Shown here in pieces: positions 25,403 to 34,887 of a DNA stretch of 64,000 nucleotides. The notes under the pieces are model-generated. The model made no database searches. It was given only the letters and a program-made list of their open reading frames with translations, and was not told where the DNA came from. Position 1 is the stretch's first letter. Every line of letters begins with the position of its first letter. The translations under genes were made by a program, and so were the position numbers. The stretch is from Mycolicibacterium austroafricanum (GTDB lineage Bacteria; Actinomycetota; Actinomycetes; Mycobacteriales; Mycobacteriaceae), in NCBI RefSeq assembly GCF_902705885.1, contig NZ_CACSIP010000008.1, positions 1-64,000 of the forward strand, in the 5' to 3' direction.

Positions 25403-26764
25403 ATGGCACGTGATGAAGCGGACGTCATCGTCGTCGGCGCCGGCCTCTCGGGGCTGATCGCCGCCCGAACGCTACTCGATGCCGGCCTGACCCCGCTGCT
25501 CGTGGAGGCCGACGAGCGGGTCGGCGGGCGCATCCTCACCGAGGAGGTGCTGCCCGGCCTGCCGGTCGAACTGGGCGCGCAGTGGATCGGCGACACCCAT
25601 CACCGGATGTTCGCCCTGGCCGCCGAACTCGGCGTCGAGACCTACCCGCAGTACGACTCGGGTGAGACGTCCTATGATCTTGTCGGCTCAGGAACGTTGC
25701 GGGAGCGCGAGTTCCACGAGCAGTTCGCCGATGAGCTGGCCGACCTGGAAAAGGTGTTGCGGCGGCTCGACGAGTTGGCCGCCGAGGTTCCCGTCGAAGC
25801 TCCCTGGCTGGCTCCGAAAGCCGCCGAGTGGGACATCCTGACCGCCGCGGATTGGTATGACCGCCAGGGTCTGTCACCGGTCGCGCGCACGCTGTTGGAA
25901 ATCTGCACCGTCGGAATCCTCGCGGTGCCGACCGTCGAGGTGTCGTTCCTGCACCTGCTGTTCACGATCCAGACGTGCGGCGTCACCTCCGAACTGTTCG
26001 CCGAATCAGAGGGTGGCGCACAGACCACCCGGTTCGTCGGCGGCACCGCCGAGATACCCAAACGGCTCGCCGCGCTCGTCGCCGACCAGATCGTGCTCAA
26101 CAGCCCGGTTCAGCTGATCGAGCACACCGCCGACAACGTCACGGTGCACTGCCGCGGTGGGCTGGTGGCCCGCGGCCGCAGGGTCATTGTCGCGATCTCG
26201 CCGACGCTGGCCGGACGCATCATGTACGACCCACCATTGTCCGGGGTGCGCGATCAGCTCACGCAGCGGCTTCCGAACGGCTCGGCGATGAAGGCGTTTT
26301 TCGTCTACGACGAACCGTTCTGGCGTGCCGACGGACTCAACGGCCAGCTCATCTCGGACGTCGGCCCGGCCCGGATGTCCAATGACACCTGCATCCCCGG
26401 CGACGACCACGGCGTCATCCTGCTGTTCCTCGAGGGCGAGCAGGCCCGCACCTACGGGCGGTTGCCGCAGGAGGACCGGCGGGCGGCGTTGACGGCTGAG
26501 CTGGTGCGCCATTTCGGCAGCCGGGCAACAGATCCCGAGTTCTACATCGATGGCGAATGGTCCGAACGGCAGTGGACCCGCGGCTGCTACAACGCCAACC
26601 ACGGCCCGCACGTGTGGACCACCTACGGCCACGCGTTGTCGGCGCCGATCGGTGCGATCCACTGGGCCTCCACCGACACCGCCACCTTCTGGAGCGCCTA
26701 CATGGAGGGCGCGGTCGAGGCAGGCGAGCGGGCTGCCCACGCCGTCATCGACGAACTGAGGTAG
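25403..26764 (+). CDS. Flavin monoamine oxidase family protein
   Basis: A 453-residue FAD amine oxidase. The dinucleotide fold is DVIVVGAGLSGLIAARTL, followed by LLVEADERVGGRILT and ELGAQWIGDTHHRM; the C-terminal FAD contact is GAIHWASTDTATFWSAYMEG, where AOs bind the cofactor with conserved Trp and Glu. GGAQTTRFVGG is a typical substrate-domain block. It oxidises a primary or polyamine, releasing peroxide and ammonia. ATG 25403 has GGAAAGG about 8 bases upstream. It faces the P450 gene tail to tail with six bases between. Confidence 0.87.
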   Translation: MARDEADVIVVGAGLSGLIAARTLLDAGLTPLLVEADERVGGRILTEEVLPGLPVELGAQWIGDTHHRMFALAAELGVETYPQYDSGETSYDLVGSGTLREREFHEQFADELADLEKVLRRLDELAAEVPVEAPWLAPKAAEWDILTAADWYDRQGLSPVARTLLEICTVGILAVPTVEVSFLHLLFTIQTCGVTSELFAESEGGAQTTRFVGGTAEIPKRLAALVADQIVLNSPVQLIEHTADNVTVHCRGGLVARGRRVIVAISPTLAGRIMYDPPLSGVRDQLTQRLPNGSAMKAFFVYDEPFWRADGLNGQLISDVGPARMSNDTCIPGDDHGVILLFLEGEQARTYGRLPQEDRRAALTAELVRHFGSRATDPEFYIDGEWSERQWTRGCYNANHGPHVWTTYGHALSAPIGAIHWASTDTATFWSAYMEGAVEAGERAAHAVIDELR

Positions 26765-26782
26765 GGCCCGTCACCGGGACCC
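26764..26782. terminator. Short hairpin between convergent genes
   Basis: GGGCCCG and CGGGACCC pair (one bulged base) around a four-base loop between the stops of the amine oxidase and the P450. No U-run follows, so it is only a plausible bidirectional terminator. Confidence 0.35.
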
Positions 26783-28009
26783 CGCACCACGACCGAGGGT
26801 GATCGGCAACGTCGACATGCCCCGGAGTGTGACGTTCTGCTTGTACTCCGGCTCGGCGGCCAGCGCGGCGTTCGGGAAGCGTCCCGTCAGCGCCGACAGG
26901 GCGACCGTGGCCTCCAGTCGCGCGAGCGGCGCGCCGAGGCAGAAGTGCGGTCCCTTGCCGAATCCGAGGTGGCGGATCGTGGGGCGGTCCGGGTCGAACC
27001 GGTCCGGGCGTTCACCGTTGCTCGGGTCGCGGTGGGCAGCGGCCAACAACAGCAACATGTTGTCGCCCTTGGGAATTGCCAGTTCCCCGATCACCATGTC
27101 CTCTGCCGCGATCCGGCCGATCAACTGCACCGGTGGGTCGTAGCGCAGCGTCTCCTCGATGACGGCGCCGACCCTGGACGGGTCGTCGGCCAGCGCCTCC
27201 CATTGCGCCGGATCACGCAGCAGCGCCAGGATCGCGTTGGCGATCAGGTTCACCGTCGTCTCGTGCCCGGCGATCAGCAGCAGATTGCACGTCGCGACGA
27301 TCTCCTCCTCGGTGAGCTGATCACCGGACTCCTCCACCTGGATCAGTCCGGACATCAGGTCGTCACCGGGGTCGCGCCGGCGCTGCCCGATCAGGTCGCG
27401 CAGGTAGTCGCGCAGCCACAACCCGGCCTGCATCCGCTCCTCGAAGCCACCGTCGGCCTCACCCGTCACAGTGACGAACGGATCCAGTGACTGCGCGAGC
27501 AGCGCCGACGCCGCGCTGAACTCCGATTCGTCTGCCAGCGGCACGCCCAACAGGCGACAGATCACCGCGACGGGAAGCGGGTACGCCAGGCCGGTGATCG
27601 CGTCGAAGAGGTCCGATGCCCCGTCGAGCAGCGAGTCCACCAGACCGGTGATCTCGGGTTCCAGCGCCTTGACCACCTTGGGGACGAACGCCTTGCTCAC
27701 CAACCGGCGCAACCGGGTGTGGTCGGGCGGGTCGAGGAACAGAAACCCCGGCGGGCCGAACGGCCGGGGCGCGGCACCGTCCGCGACCATCCGCTGCGCA
27801 ACGGTGGACTTCATCCGGTCGCTCGCCGAGGCCGGATGCCGCAGCACTTCGTCGCAGTCGGCGAAACTCGAGAACACCGCCAGGTTGTTCTGCGGCAACA
27901 GCAGCGGACCCTGTTCGCGGATCCGGCGGTAGTGCGGGTACGGGTCGGCGCGATGGGCCGGATCGAGCAGCTGCACGAGCAGCGACTGCGGTTCTGCGGC
28001 AGCGGTCAT
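26771..28009 (-). CDS. Cytochrome P450
   Basis: A 412-residue soluble bacterial P450. The heme-binding loop is FGKGPHFCLGAPLAR with Cys357; the I-helix oxygen-binding motif is LLIAGHETT; the ExxR motif is EETLR; PDHTRLRRLV is the C-helix region. It needs an external ferredoxin and reductase, absent here. I chose ATG 28009 (MTAAAEPQ); the long frame upstream is antisense to tgt. The upstream gene tgt ends at 28044 on the same strand, 34 bases before this start, so co-transcription is possible though functionally odd. CYP family cannot be named without alignment. Confidence 0.88.
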   Translation of the reverse strand: MTAAAEPQSLLVQLLDPAHRADPYPHYRRIREQGPLLLPQNNLAVFSSFADCDEVLRHPASASDRMKSTVAQRMVADGAAPRPFGPPGFLFLDPPDHTRLRRLVSKAFVPKVVKALEPEITGLVDSLLDGASDLFDAITGLAYPLPVAVICRLLGVPLADESEFSAASALLAQSLDPFVTVTGEADGGFEERMQAGLWLRDYLRDLIGQRRRDPGDDLMSGLIQVEESGDQLTEEEIVATCNLLLIAGHETTVNLIANAILALLRDPAQWEALADDPSRVGAVIEETLRYDPPVQLIGRIAAEDMVIGELAIPKGDNMLLLLAAAHRDPSNGERPDRFDPDRPTIRHLGFGKGPHFCLGAPLARLEATVALSALTGRFPNAALAAEPEYKQNVTLRGMSTLPITLGRGAGSR

Positions 28010-28043
28010 CTTCTTATTGTGCACATGTTCAAGACGGTGCTGG

Positions 28044-29737
<1,694 letters not shown>

Positions 29738-29868
29738 GCAGCCTGCCGGTGGGCCTCACCTGCGCTGACCGATTTTCGGAATCGACCTGAACCTCATCGA
29801 GTCGCCGACCATACTGCGTGAGATGGTCCGCCGGTGTTGACGGACCACACGACAAAAGGAGAACCCTG

Positions 29869-30333
29869 GTGAAGCGTGGATTCGTAGTCGCCGCCGTCGG
29901 CGGTGCGGCGATCGTCATCGCAGGTCTGTCGGGCTGTTCGTCGGACGAGCAGTCCGGAACGTCGGGAGAAACATCGTCTGCCGCCGCAGCGGACGGCACC
30001 AGCACGGTGACGATCGACGGCCAGGACCAAGAGGTCGCCGGTACGGTCGTCTGCTCGGACATGGGTGGCAACACCAACATCGCGATCGGCGACGCGACGA
30101 CCGGTATCGGCGCGGTGGTGACCACCGGTGACGATCCGACCGTCCAGTCCGTGGGCCTGGGCAACGTCAACGGTGTCTCGCTCGGCTACCAGGCCGGAAC
30201 CGGCCAGGGCGAGGCCACGGCCGAGAAGGACGGCAACACCTACAAGATCTCCGGAACCGCCACGGGTGTCGACATGGCCAACCCGATGCAGCCGGTGAAC
30301 AAGCCGTTCGAAATCGAGGTGTCCTGCCCGTAG
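29869..30333 (+). CDS. lpqH: 19-kDa lipoprotein antigen LpqH
   Basis: A 154-residue lipoprotein. It begins [20 protein letters not shown] with lipobox LSGC (Cys23), then a Ser/Thr/Ala-rich linker, and a mature domain with [63 protein letters not shown] and a terminal EVSCP. These blocks match M. tuberculosis LpqH (Rv3763) almost word for word. GTG 29869 follows AAAGGAGAA at ideal distance. In M. tuberculosis lpqH lies beside Rv3762c; here the Rv3762c-like gene is 21 kb away, so the neighbourhood is rearranged. Confidence 0.93.
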   Translation: MKRGFVVAAVGGAAIVIAGLSGCSSDEQSGTSGETSSAAAADGTSTVTIDGQDQEVAGTVVCSDMGGNTNIAIGDATTGIGAVVTTGDDPTVQSVGLGNVNGVSLGYQAGTGQGEATAEKDGNTYKISGTATGVDMANPMQPVNKPFEIEVSCP

Positions 30334-30340
30334 CAGGTCA

Positions 30341-30380
30341 GGCCGCCGGCGCGCGCTAGAAAGGCGTGTAGCCGGCGGCC
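30341..30380. terminator. GC-rich hairpin after lpqH, reaching into the convergent gene
   Basis: GGCCGCCGGC (30341-30350) and GCCGGCGGCC (30371-30380) are exact reverse complements around 20 bases. The left arm follows the lpqH stop by seven bases, and the right arm is in the 3' end of the convergent DUF732 gene. It can serve as a terminator in both directions; there is no U-run. Confidence 0.5.
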
Positions 30381-30712
30381 GACTGCCGCAACTGCCAGAT
30401 CTGCGCGGGGCACAGTTCGTTGACGGCCTGATTGATCAGGTAGCCCGCCTGGTAGTAGTCGGTGGTGTGGAAGTCGGCTTTCACCTGGTCGACGAGTTCG
30501 GAATACCCCATCTTGGCCGAGACCCGGTCGCAGATGCTCTGGCCGTAGCCGATCGCCGCCTCGGCGTTGGGGAAGTTGTACCCGGGCCGGACGTGCACAT
30601 TCACCAGGTAGGCGACGGTGTCCGCGTTGGCCGCCGGGGGCGAGACGAGAGCGCCCGCTGCGACCACGCCGGACATCACACCCACTGACAACACGCCTAC
30701 CAGCGATTTCAT
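30356..30712 (-). CDS. DUF732 secreted protein
   Basis: A 118-residue exported protein. A signal peptide (MKSLVGVLSVGVMSGVVAAG..., cleavage after about PPAANA) precedes a helical domain with AYLVNVHVRPGYNFPNAEAA, GYGQSICDRV and AVNELCP, whose two cysteines are the DUF732 hallmark. Such small proteins are very common in mycobacteria and have no assigned role. ATG 30712 is the only start that keeps the signal peptide. It converges on lpqH. Confidence 0.82.
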   Translation of the reverse strand: MKSLVGVLSVGVMSGVVAAGALVSPPAANADTVAYLVNVHVRPGYNFPNAEAAIGYGQSICDRVSAKMGYSELVDQVKADFHTTDYYQAGYLINQAVNELCPAQIWQLRQSAAGYTPF

Positions 30713-30827
30713 GGAACATGACCTTACGCCTCGGCGTGCCCGCAGGTGGCGGTTCCCAGGGCACTGCGAGAGGCAATGCGAGCAAACATCGCTCACGACC
30801 GTGCCCCCGCGACCTACGCTATGGGCC

Positions 30828-31211
30828 ATGAAGTCGATGGCTACGGCTGTAATCGTCGCTGGTCTGCTCGCCGCGCCCCTGGGCGGGCTGGGCATCGGGG
30901 CGGGTACCGCCTCGGCGACGCCGACCACCTGCGACGGCGCCGACTGCGTGCCGTATGTGGACCACAGCGCGCAGTTGGGTGCGCAGTGCAATCAGACCAC
31001 GCGCTACAACTTCGGCATGGATGCTTCCGGCAATACGCTGGCGTGCAACTCGAAGAGCCAGTGGGTGTCCTTCACGCCGCTGGTCGGGGTGCGCACGCTG
31101 AGGTCGCCGTGCGCGGAGCCGTCGGCGGTCGCGCAGAGCCCCGACGGTGTCCCGCTCAAGTGCGACGGCGTGGCGTGGAACGCCGACTACTGGGTGATGT
31201 TCTACGGCTGA
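30828..31211 (+). CDS. Small secreted Cys-containing protein
   Basis: A 127-residue protein with a clear signal peptide (MKSMATAVIVAGLLAAPLGG..., cleavage near GTASA). The mature part has five cysteines (TTCDGADCVP, AQCNQTTRYNFG, LACNSKSQW, SPCAEPS, LKCDGVAW), consistent with disulfides outside the membrane. I do not recognise the family beyond a mycobacterial secreted conserved hypothetical. ATG 30828 was chosen because the signal peptide begins there. The last 10 bases overlap the convergent gene. Confidence 0.78.
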   Translation: MKSMATAVIVAGLLAAPLGGLGIGAGTASATPTTCDGADCVPYVDHSAQLGAQCNQTTRYNFGMDASGNTLACNSKSQWVSFTPLVGVRTLRSPCAEPSAVAQSPDGVPLKCDGVAWNADYWVMFYG

Positions 31212-32269
31212 GCCGAAAAGCCCGCACGACTGCGGATCAGCGGGAGCGTCGCCGTCGTCGCGAAGCCGGGGGGTGCGGCGCAGACCGCCGGGACCGCATT
31301 GAGCACCTGCATCGCGGTGGCCACGTTCGCCGATCGGACATGCTCTTCCATGCTCGCCGCACGGCTGAAGCTGGCCAGCGACAGGAAGTGGGTGCGCATC
31401 GACGGGTCACCCTCGATCGTCAGCGTCCAGCCGTGTTGCGGGCTCGGCCAGTGCCTCGGGTACTCGCCGCCCACCGTCCACAGGGTTTCGATCTCCACCA
31501 GCGGCACCCCATCGCGCATGCCCGCCCAGTTCCACCGCTGGCCGGCCGTGGTGCCGGCGCGCAGCAGATGATCGAATATCTGGTGATCCTCTTGCGCGGC
31601 AACGGCTTCGACCGTCGCGGTGACCTCGTCGAGCTGCGCACCGAGTGAGTCGCCGATAAACCAGACCTGTTCGGCGAAGATCGAACTGTTGAACGCCAGG
31701 AACTCGGTGGCGGTCGGGCTGATCGCGTCGACGGGCTGGCCGAACGCCATGTTGTCGAACGTGATCCCGGTGCTCTCGTACACCGACCAGTCCGCCCGCT
31801 CCTGCAGGGTGATCTTGTCGATGGTGCGGCTCATGCCGGAAAGCGCGAGCGGGAGCACACCGGACAGGTTGCCGGGGTTGATACCGCTGCCGTGCACCGA
31901 GCTCGCACCCGCCTCACATGCCGCAAGTACCCGGTCGCGATCGGCGGCCTGCATCCGCTGCGGATGGAACATGAACGCCGTGGTGGCGACGTTCTTGCCG
32001 CTCGCCAGCAACGCGCACACCTCGTCGACGCGCGCGGTTCGCGGCGTGTAGAGCACGCAGTCCGCCTCGAGAGCGAGAATGGCGTCGGCATCGGTGGTCG
32101 CCGGCACGCCGATCGGGGCACGACCGGCGAGCGTTCCGATGTCGATGCCGCCCTTGTCCTCGGAGTACACCTTCGCGCCGATGAGCTGCAGATCGTCGAG
32201 GTGGTCGAGGATGGCGGTCATCATCTCGGTTCCGACCGCGCCTGTCCCCCACTGGATCACCCGGTACAC
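31202..32269 (-). CDS. Dihydrodipicolinate-reductase-like NAD(P) dehydrogenase (diaminopentanoate dehydrogenase type)
   Basis: A 355-residue protein with an N-terminal Rossmann fold (VYRVIQWGTGAVGTEMMTAI, GXGXXG variant) and a DapB-like C-terminal domain (HGSGINPGNLSGVLPL, RWNWAGMRDGVPLVEIETLW). Mycobacteria have several such proteins, annotated as amine or diaminopentanoate dehydrogenases; substrates are unknown. GTG 32269 is chosen because the Rossmann strand starts at once; the open frame further upstream is antisense to the neighbour. It diverges from the nitronate monooxygenase-like gene with 27 bases between. Confidence 0.8.
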   Translation of the reverse strand: MYRVIQWGTGAVGTEMMTAILDHLDDLQLIGAKVYSEDKGGIDIGTLAGRAPIGVPATTDADAILALEADCVLYTPRTARVDEVCALLASGKNVATTAFMFHPQRMQAADRDRVLAACEAGASSVHGSGINPGNLSGVLPLALSGMSRTIDKITLQERADWSVYESTGITFDNMAFGQPVDAISPTATEFLAFNSSIFAEQVWFIGDSLGAQLDEVTATVEAVAAQEDHQIFDHLLRAGTTAGQRWNWAGMRDGVPLVEIETLWTVGGEYPRHWPSPQHGWTLTIEGDPSMRTHFLSLASFSRAASMEEHVRSANVATAMQVLNAVPAVCAAPPGFATTATLPLIRSRAGFSAQP

Positions 32270-32296
32270 GCCCCGGACCGTAGCAGGATGGGCGGG

Positions 32297-33214
32297 GTGA
32301 CCAATCGAATTCAGGAGCTTCTCGGTGTCGAGTTCCCGGTCGTCCAGGCCCCGATGACCTACATCGCCCGCGCTGAACTCGCCGCGGCGGTGTCCGAGGG
32401 CGGTGGGCTCGGCGTGATCGAGACGCTGACTCCCGAGGGCCGGGCCGACCTGCTGCGGGTGCGCGAACTCACCGACCGGGCGGTGGCGGCCAACCTGATG
32501 ATCCAGGGATGGAAGCGGGATCCGTCGATCGTCGACGTGCTGGCCTCCGCGGGTGTGCAGCACGTGTTCACCTCGGCAGGGGATCCGGCGCTGTTCACCT
32601 CCCGGCTGCATGACGCCGGCATGACGGTCGTTCACGTCGTGGGCTCGTTGAAGGGAGCGATGAAGGCCGCCGACGCCGGCGTGGACGCACTTGTCGTCGA
32701 GGGAGTCGAGGGCGGCGGATTCAAGTCGGCGCTGGGCGCTTCGACGATGGTGCTGCTGCCGCTGATCGCGGAGCGCGTCGGGCTGCCCGCCATCTGCGCC
32801 GGCGGGGTGTGTGACGCCCGGTCGGCCGCGGCGGCGGTGGTGCTCGGGGCCGAGGGCGTGCAGATGGGTACCCGCATGCTCGCCAGCAATGAAGCGCTGG
32901 TGCACGCCAACTTCAAGGACGCGATCGTCGCCGCCGACGACGCCGGGACAGTGCTGCTCGACGTTCCCGGCAACCCGACGATGCGGGTGCTGCGGACCGG
33001 ACTCGCCGCGCGCCTGAGCGAACACGACTCCGACGCGCAGTTGCTCGGACGGATCACCGAGCTGTACTTCGGTGGTGACCTAGAGGCCAGCGTGGCCAAC
33101 ACCGGTCAGGTGTCGTCGCGCATCACCGAACTCCATCCGGTGGCGGACATCGTCCGCCGCACCTGGGGTGACATCGAGGCGGTCCTGCACGACGCCAGGT
33201 CGCGGCTCGATTGA
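32297..33214 (+). CDS. Nitronate monooxygenase / 2-nitropropane dioxygenase family protein
   Basis: About 305 residues of FMN TIM-barrel. Family blocks are LLGVEFPVVQAPMTYIA, LVVEGVEGGGFKS (phosphate loop region), PAICAGGVCDARSAAAAVVLGAEGVQMGTRM. These enzymes oxidise nitronates or act as FabK-like reductases; the His before GG typical for NMO is replaced (EGVEGGG), so the exact reaction is open. GTG 32297 gives the normal N-terminus (TNRIQELLGV) and has AGGA eight bases upstream; ATG 32288 is an alternative. Confidence 0.83.
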   Translation: MTNRIQELLGVEFPVVQAPMTYIARAELAAAVSEGGGLGVIETLTPEGRADLLRVRELTDRAVAANLMIQGWKRDPSIVDVLASAGVQHVFTSAGDPALFTSRLHDAGMTVVHVVGSLKGAMKAADAGVDALVVEGVEGGGFKSALGASTMVLLPLIAERVGLPAICAGGVCDARSAAAAVVLGAEGVQMGTRMLASNEALVHANFKDAIVAADDAGTVLLDVPGNPTMRVLRTGLAARLSEHDSDAQLLGRITELYFGGDLEASVANTGQVSSRITELHPVADIVRRTWGDIEAVLHDARSRLD

Positions 33215-33244
33215 GCGGTTGCGCAATGGGGCACACTCGTGGGC

Positions 33245-33610
33245 ATGAACGTGGAGATGAACGCTGACATGGACGGCGACAGGGACGACGCAGGCCCCGA
33301 CGGCACCCTGGGCCCCAGTGAGTCGCTGGACTCCGACGAGGTTCGCAACAACGACGGCGACACCGTCGTCGATCCGCCCGACGAGTGGATCGACGCCGAG
33401 GAGGACGAGACGCTCGACGAGAGGCTCGCGGCCGAGGTCCCCGATGTATTGCCCCGCGGCGAATTCCAGGACGAGCGGCCCACCCACAGGACGTCCGGGC
33501 AGATCGACGGCACGCCCGAGGACGGCGACTCGCTCTACTCCGTCGTCGACGAAGACGAGAAGGAGCGCGTCCCCGGAGACGAAGAAGCCGACTCCATCAT
33601 CGAGGATTAG
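33245..33610 (+). CDS. Small acidic protein, DUF5709-like
   Basis: About 121 residues with an extreme excess of Asp and Glu and hardly any hydrophobic residue except near the centre, so probably largely disordered. Blocks SESLDSDEVRNNDGD, PPDEWIDAEEDETLDERLAA and the ending ADSIIED match the actinobacterial DUF5709 type, of unknown role. ATG 33245 is preferred over GTG 33239. It lies between the nitronate gene and a DUF309 gene on the same strand, 10 bases before the latter. Confidence 0.78.
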   Translation: MNVEMNADMDGDRDDAGPDGTLGPSESLDSDEVRNNDGDTVVDPPDEWIDAEEDETLDERLAAEVPDVLPRGEFQDERPTHRTSGQIDGTPEDGDSLYSVVDEDEKERVPGDEEADSIIED

Positions 33611-33620
33611 GCGACAGAAG

Positions 33621-34121
33621 GTGGTCCTGATCACCGAACAGAACAACCGCGATCGCGACGAATCCGGCCGGCCCCGCAACACCCGCGCCCGGGACGCCCT
33701 GGGCCGGCCACTGCCTGCGGGCAGTGCCGGGGTGCCCCGGATCCCCGACGATCTGGACCTACCGCCGGCCCGATCGCTTTCCTACGCGCAGGATCTGCTG
33801 AACCAGGGCCTGGCGTTCAACGCGCACGAAGTGCTCGAGGCAGCCTGGAAGAACGGCCCCGCCGACGAGCGACCGTTGTGGCAGGGCCTGGCCCAACTGG
33901 CGGTAGGCGTCACCCACATCCAGCGCGGCAATGTCGACGGTGCGATCACGCTGCTTCGCCGCGGATCGCTGCATCTGGACACGGTGGATCAGCCGCGGCC
34001 CCACGCCGTGGACGTCGACGGCCTGCTGGCGTGGGCCGCGGCGCTGGTGGACGATCTTGACGCGGGCGCCGACATCGCAACACCGCGGCTGCGCCCGGCG
34101 TTGACCGTCACGCCCGGATGA
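33621..34121 (+). CDS. DUF309 domain protein
   Basis: A 166-residue protein. A basic, charged N-terminal tail (DRDESGRPRNTRARDALGRP) precedes the DUF309 helical domain with the hallmark FNAHEVLEAAWKNG, PLWQGLAQLAVGVTHIQRGN and a C-terminal helix. The His and Glu of AHEVLEA are conserved in the family and may bind metal. No reaction is known. GTG 33621 follows AGAAG. The last 14 bases overlap the convergent DeoR gene. Confidence 0.83.
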   Translation: MVLITEQNNRDRDESGRPRNTRARDALGRPLPAGSAGVPRIPDDLDLPPARSLSYAQDLLNQGLAFNAHEVLEAAWKNGPADERPLWQGLAQLAVGVTHIQRGNVDGAITLLRRGSLHLDTVDQPRPHAVDVDGLLAWAAALVDDLDAGADIATPRLRPALTVTPG

Positions 34122-34875
34122 CAACGGGCCCCAGCGCCTCGTACCGGCGCGCTTCGGCGGCGTCGAGTTCCGAGCCGGTGACGATCGACTCGAAGTCGGC
34201 CACCTTCGCGAAGCGGCAGAAGCTGCTCTCCCCGAACTTCGAGTGGGCCGCCACCAGGATCGGCCGCCGCGCGACCCGGACCGCCGTGCTCTTCACCGCC
34301 GCCACCGCCGGATCCGGTGTCGTCAGCCCGTGCTCGAGCGAAATACCGTTGGTGCCAAGGAAAGCCACGTCGATCACCAGGCTGCCCAACATGTCCAGTG
34401 CCCAGTGATCCACCGTCGCCAACGTCCTACCCCGTAACCGGCCGCCGAGCAGCAGCACGGTGACCGAACGGCTGTGTGCGAGCGCCTCGGCGGCCAGCAG
34501 CGAGGCCGTCACGATCGTCAGATCCTGCTCGGCCAGCCTTTCGGCGATCAGCCGAGGCGTGAAACCCTCATCCAGATAGACCGTCTCGGCGCCGTGCAGC
34601 AGTTCCGCTGCGCGCGCTGCCATCCGGTGCTTCTGCGCGAGATCGACCTGGCTGCGGTACTCGACCCCTGACTCGAACGCTGCCGTCTCCAATGGAACCG
34701 CACCGCCGTGCACCCGCTTGAGCAGACGGCGGCCGGCCAGCACCTTCAGATCCCTGCGGATGGTCTCGCTCGCGACGTCCAACTCCGTCGCGAGCGAGGC
34801 CACCTCCACCCGGCCACGCGTGCGCGCGAACTCGACGATCCGAGTCTGCCGGGTGTCCGAATCCACCGACGTCAC
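34108..34875 (-). CDS. DeoR-family regulator of the mannitol-type PTS
   Basis: A 255-residue DeoR-type repressor. The N-terminal helix-turn-helix is RQTRIVEFARTRGRVEVASL then LATELDVASETIRRDLKVLA, followed by the DeoR linker RVHGGAVPLE. The C-terminal sugar-phosphate-binding domain has YLDEGFTPRLIAERL and FLGTNGISLEHGLTTPD. GTG 34875 lies 12 bases after the PTS gene stop on the same strand, so it is the second gene of that operon. It should sense a phosphorylated hexitol or ketose and control the PTS gene and perhaps the divergent dehydrogenase. Confidence 0.87.
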   Translation of the reverse strand: MTSVDSDTRQTRIVEFARTRGRVEVASLATELDVASETIRRDLKVLAGRRLLKRVHGGAVPLETAAFESGVEYRSQVDLAQKHRMAARAAELLHGAETVYLDEGFTPRLIAERLAEQDLTIVTASLLAAEALAHSRSVTVLLLGGRLRGRTLATVDHWALDMLGSLVIDVAFLGTNGISLEHGLTTPDPAVAAVKSTAVRVARRPILVAAHSKFGESSFCRFAKVADFESIVTGSELDAAEARRYEALGPVVIRA

Positions 34876-34887
34876 GGTAGTCGGCAG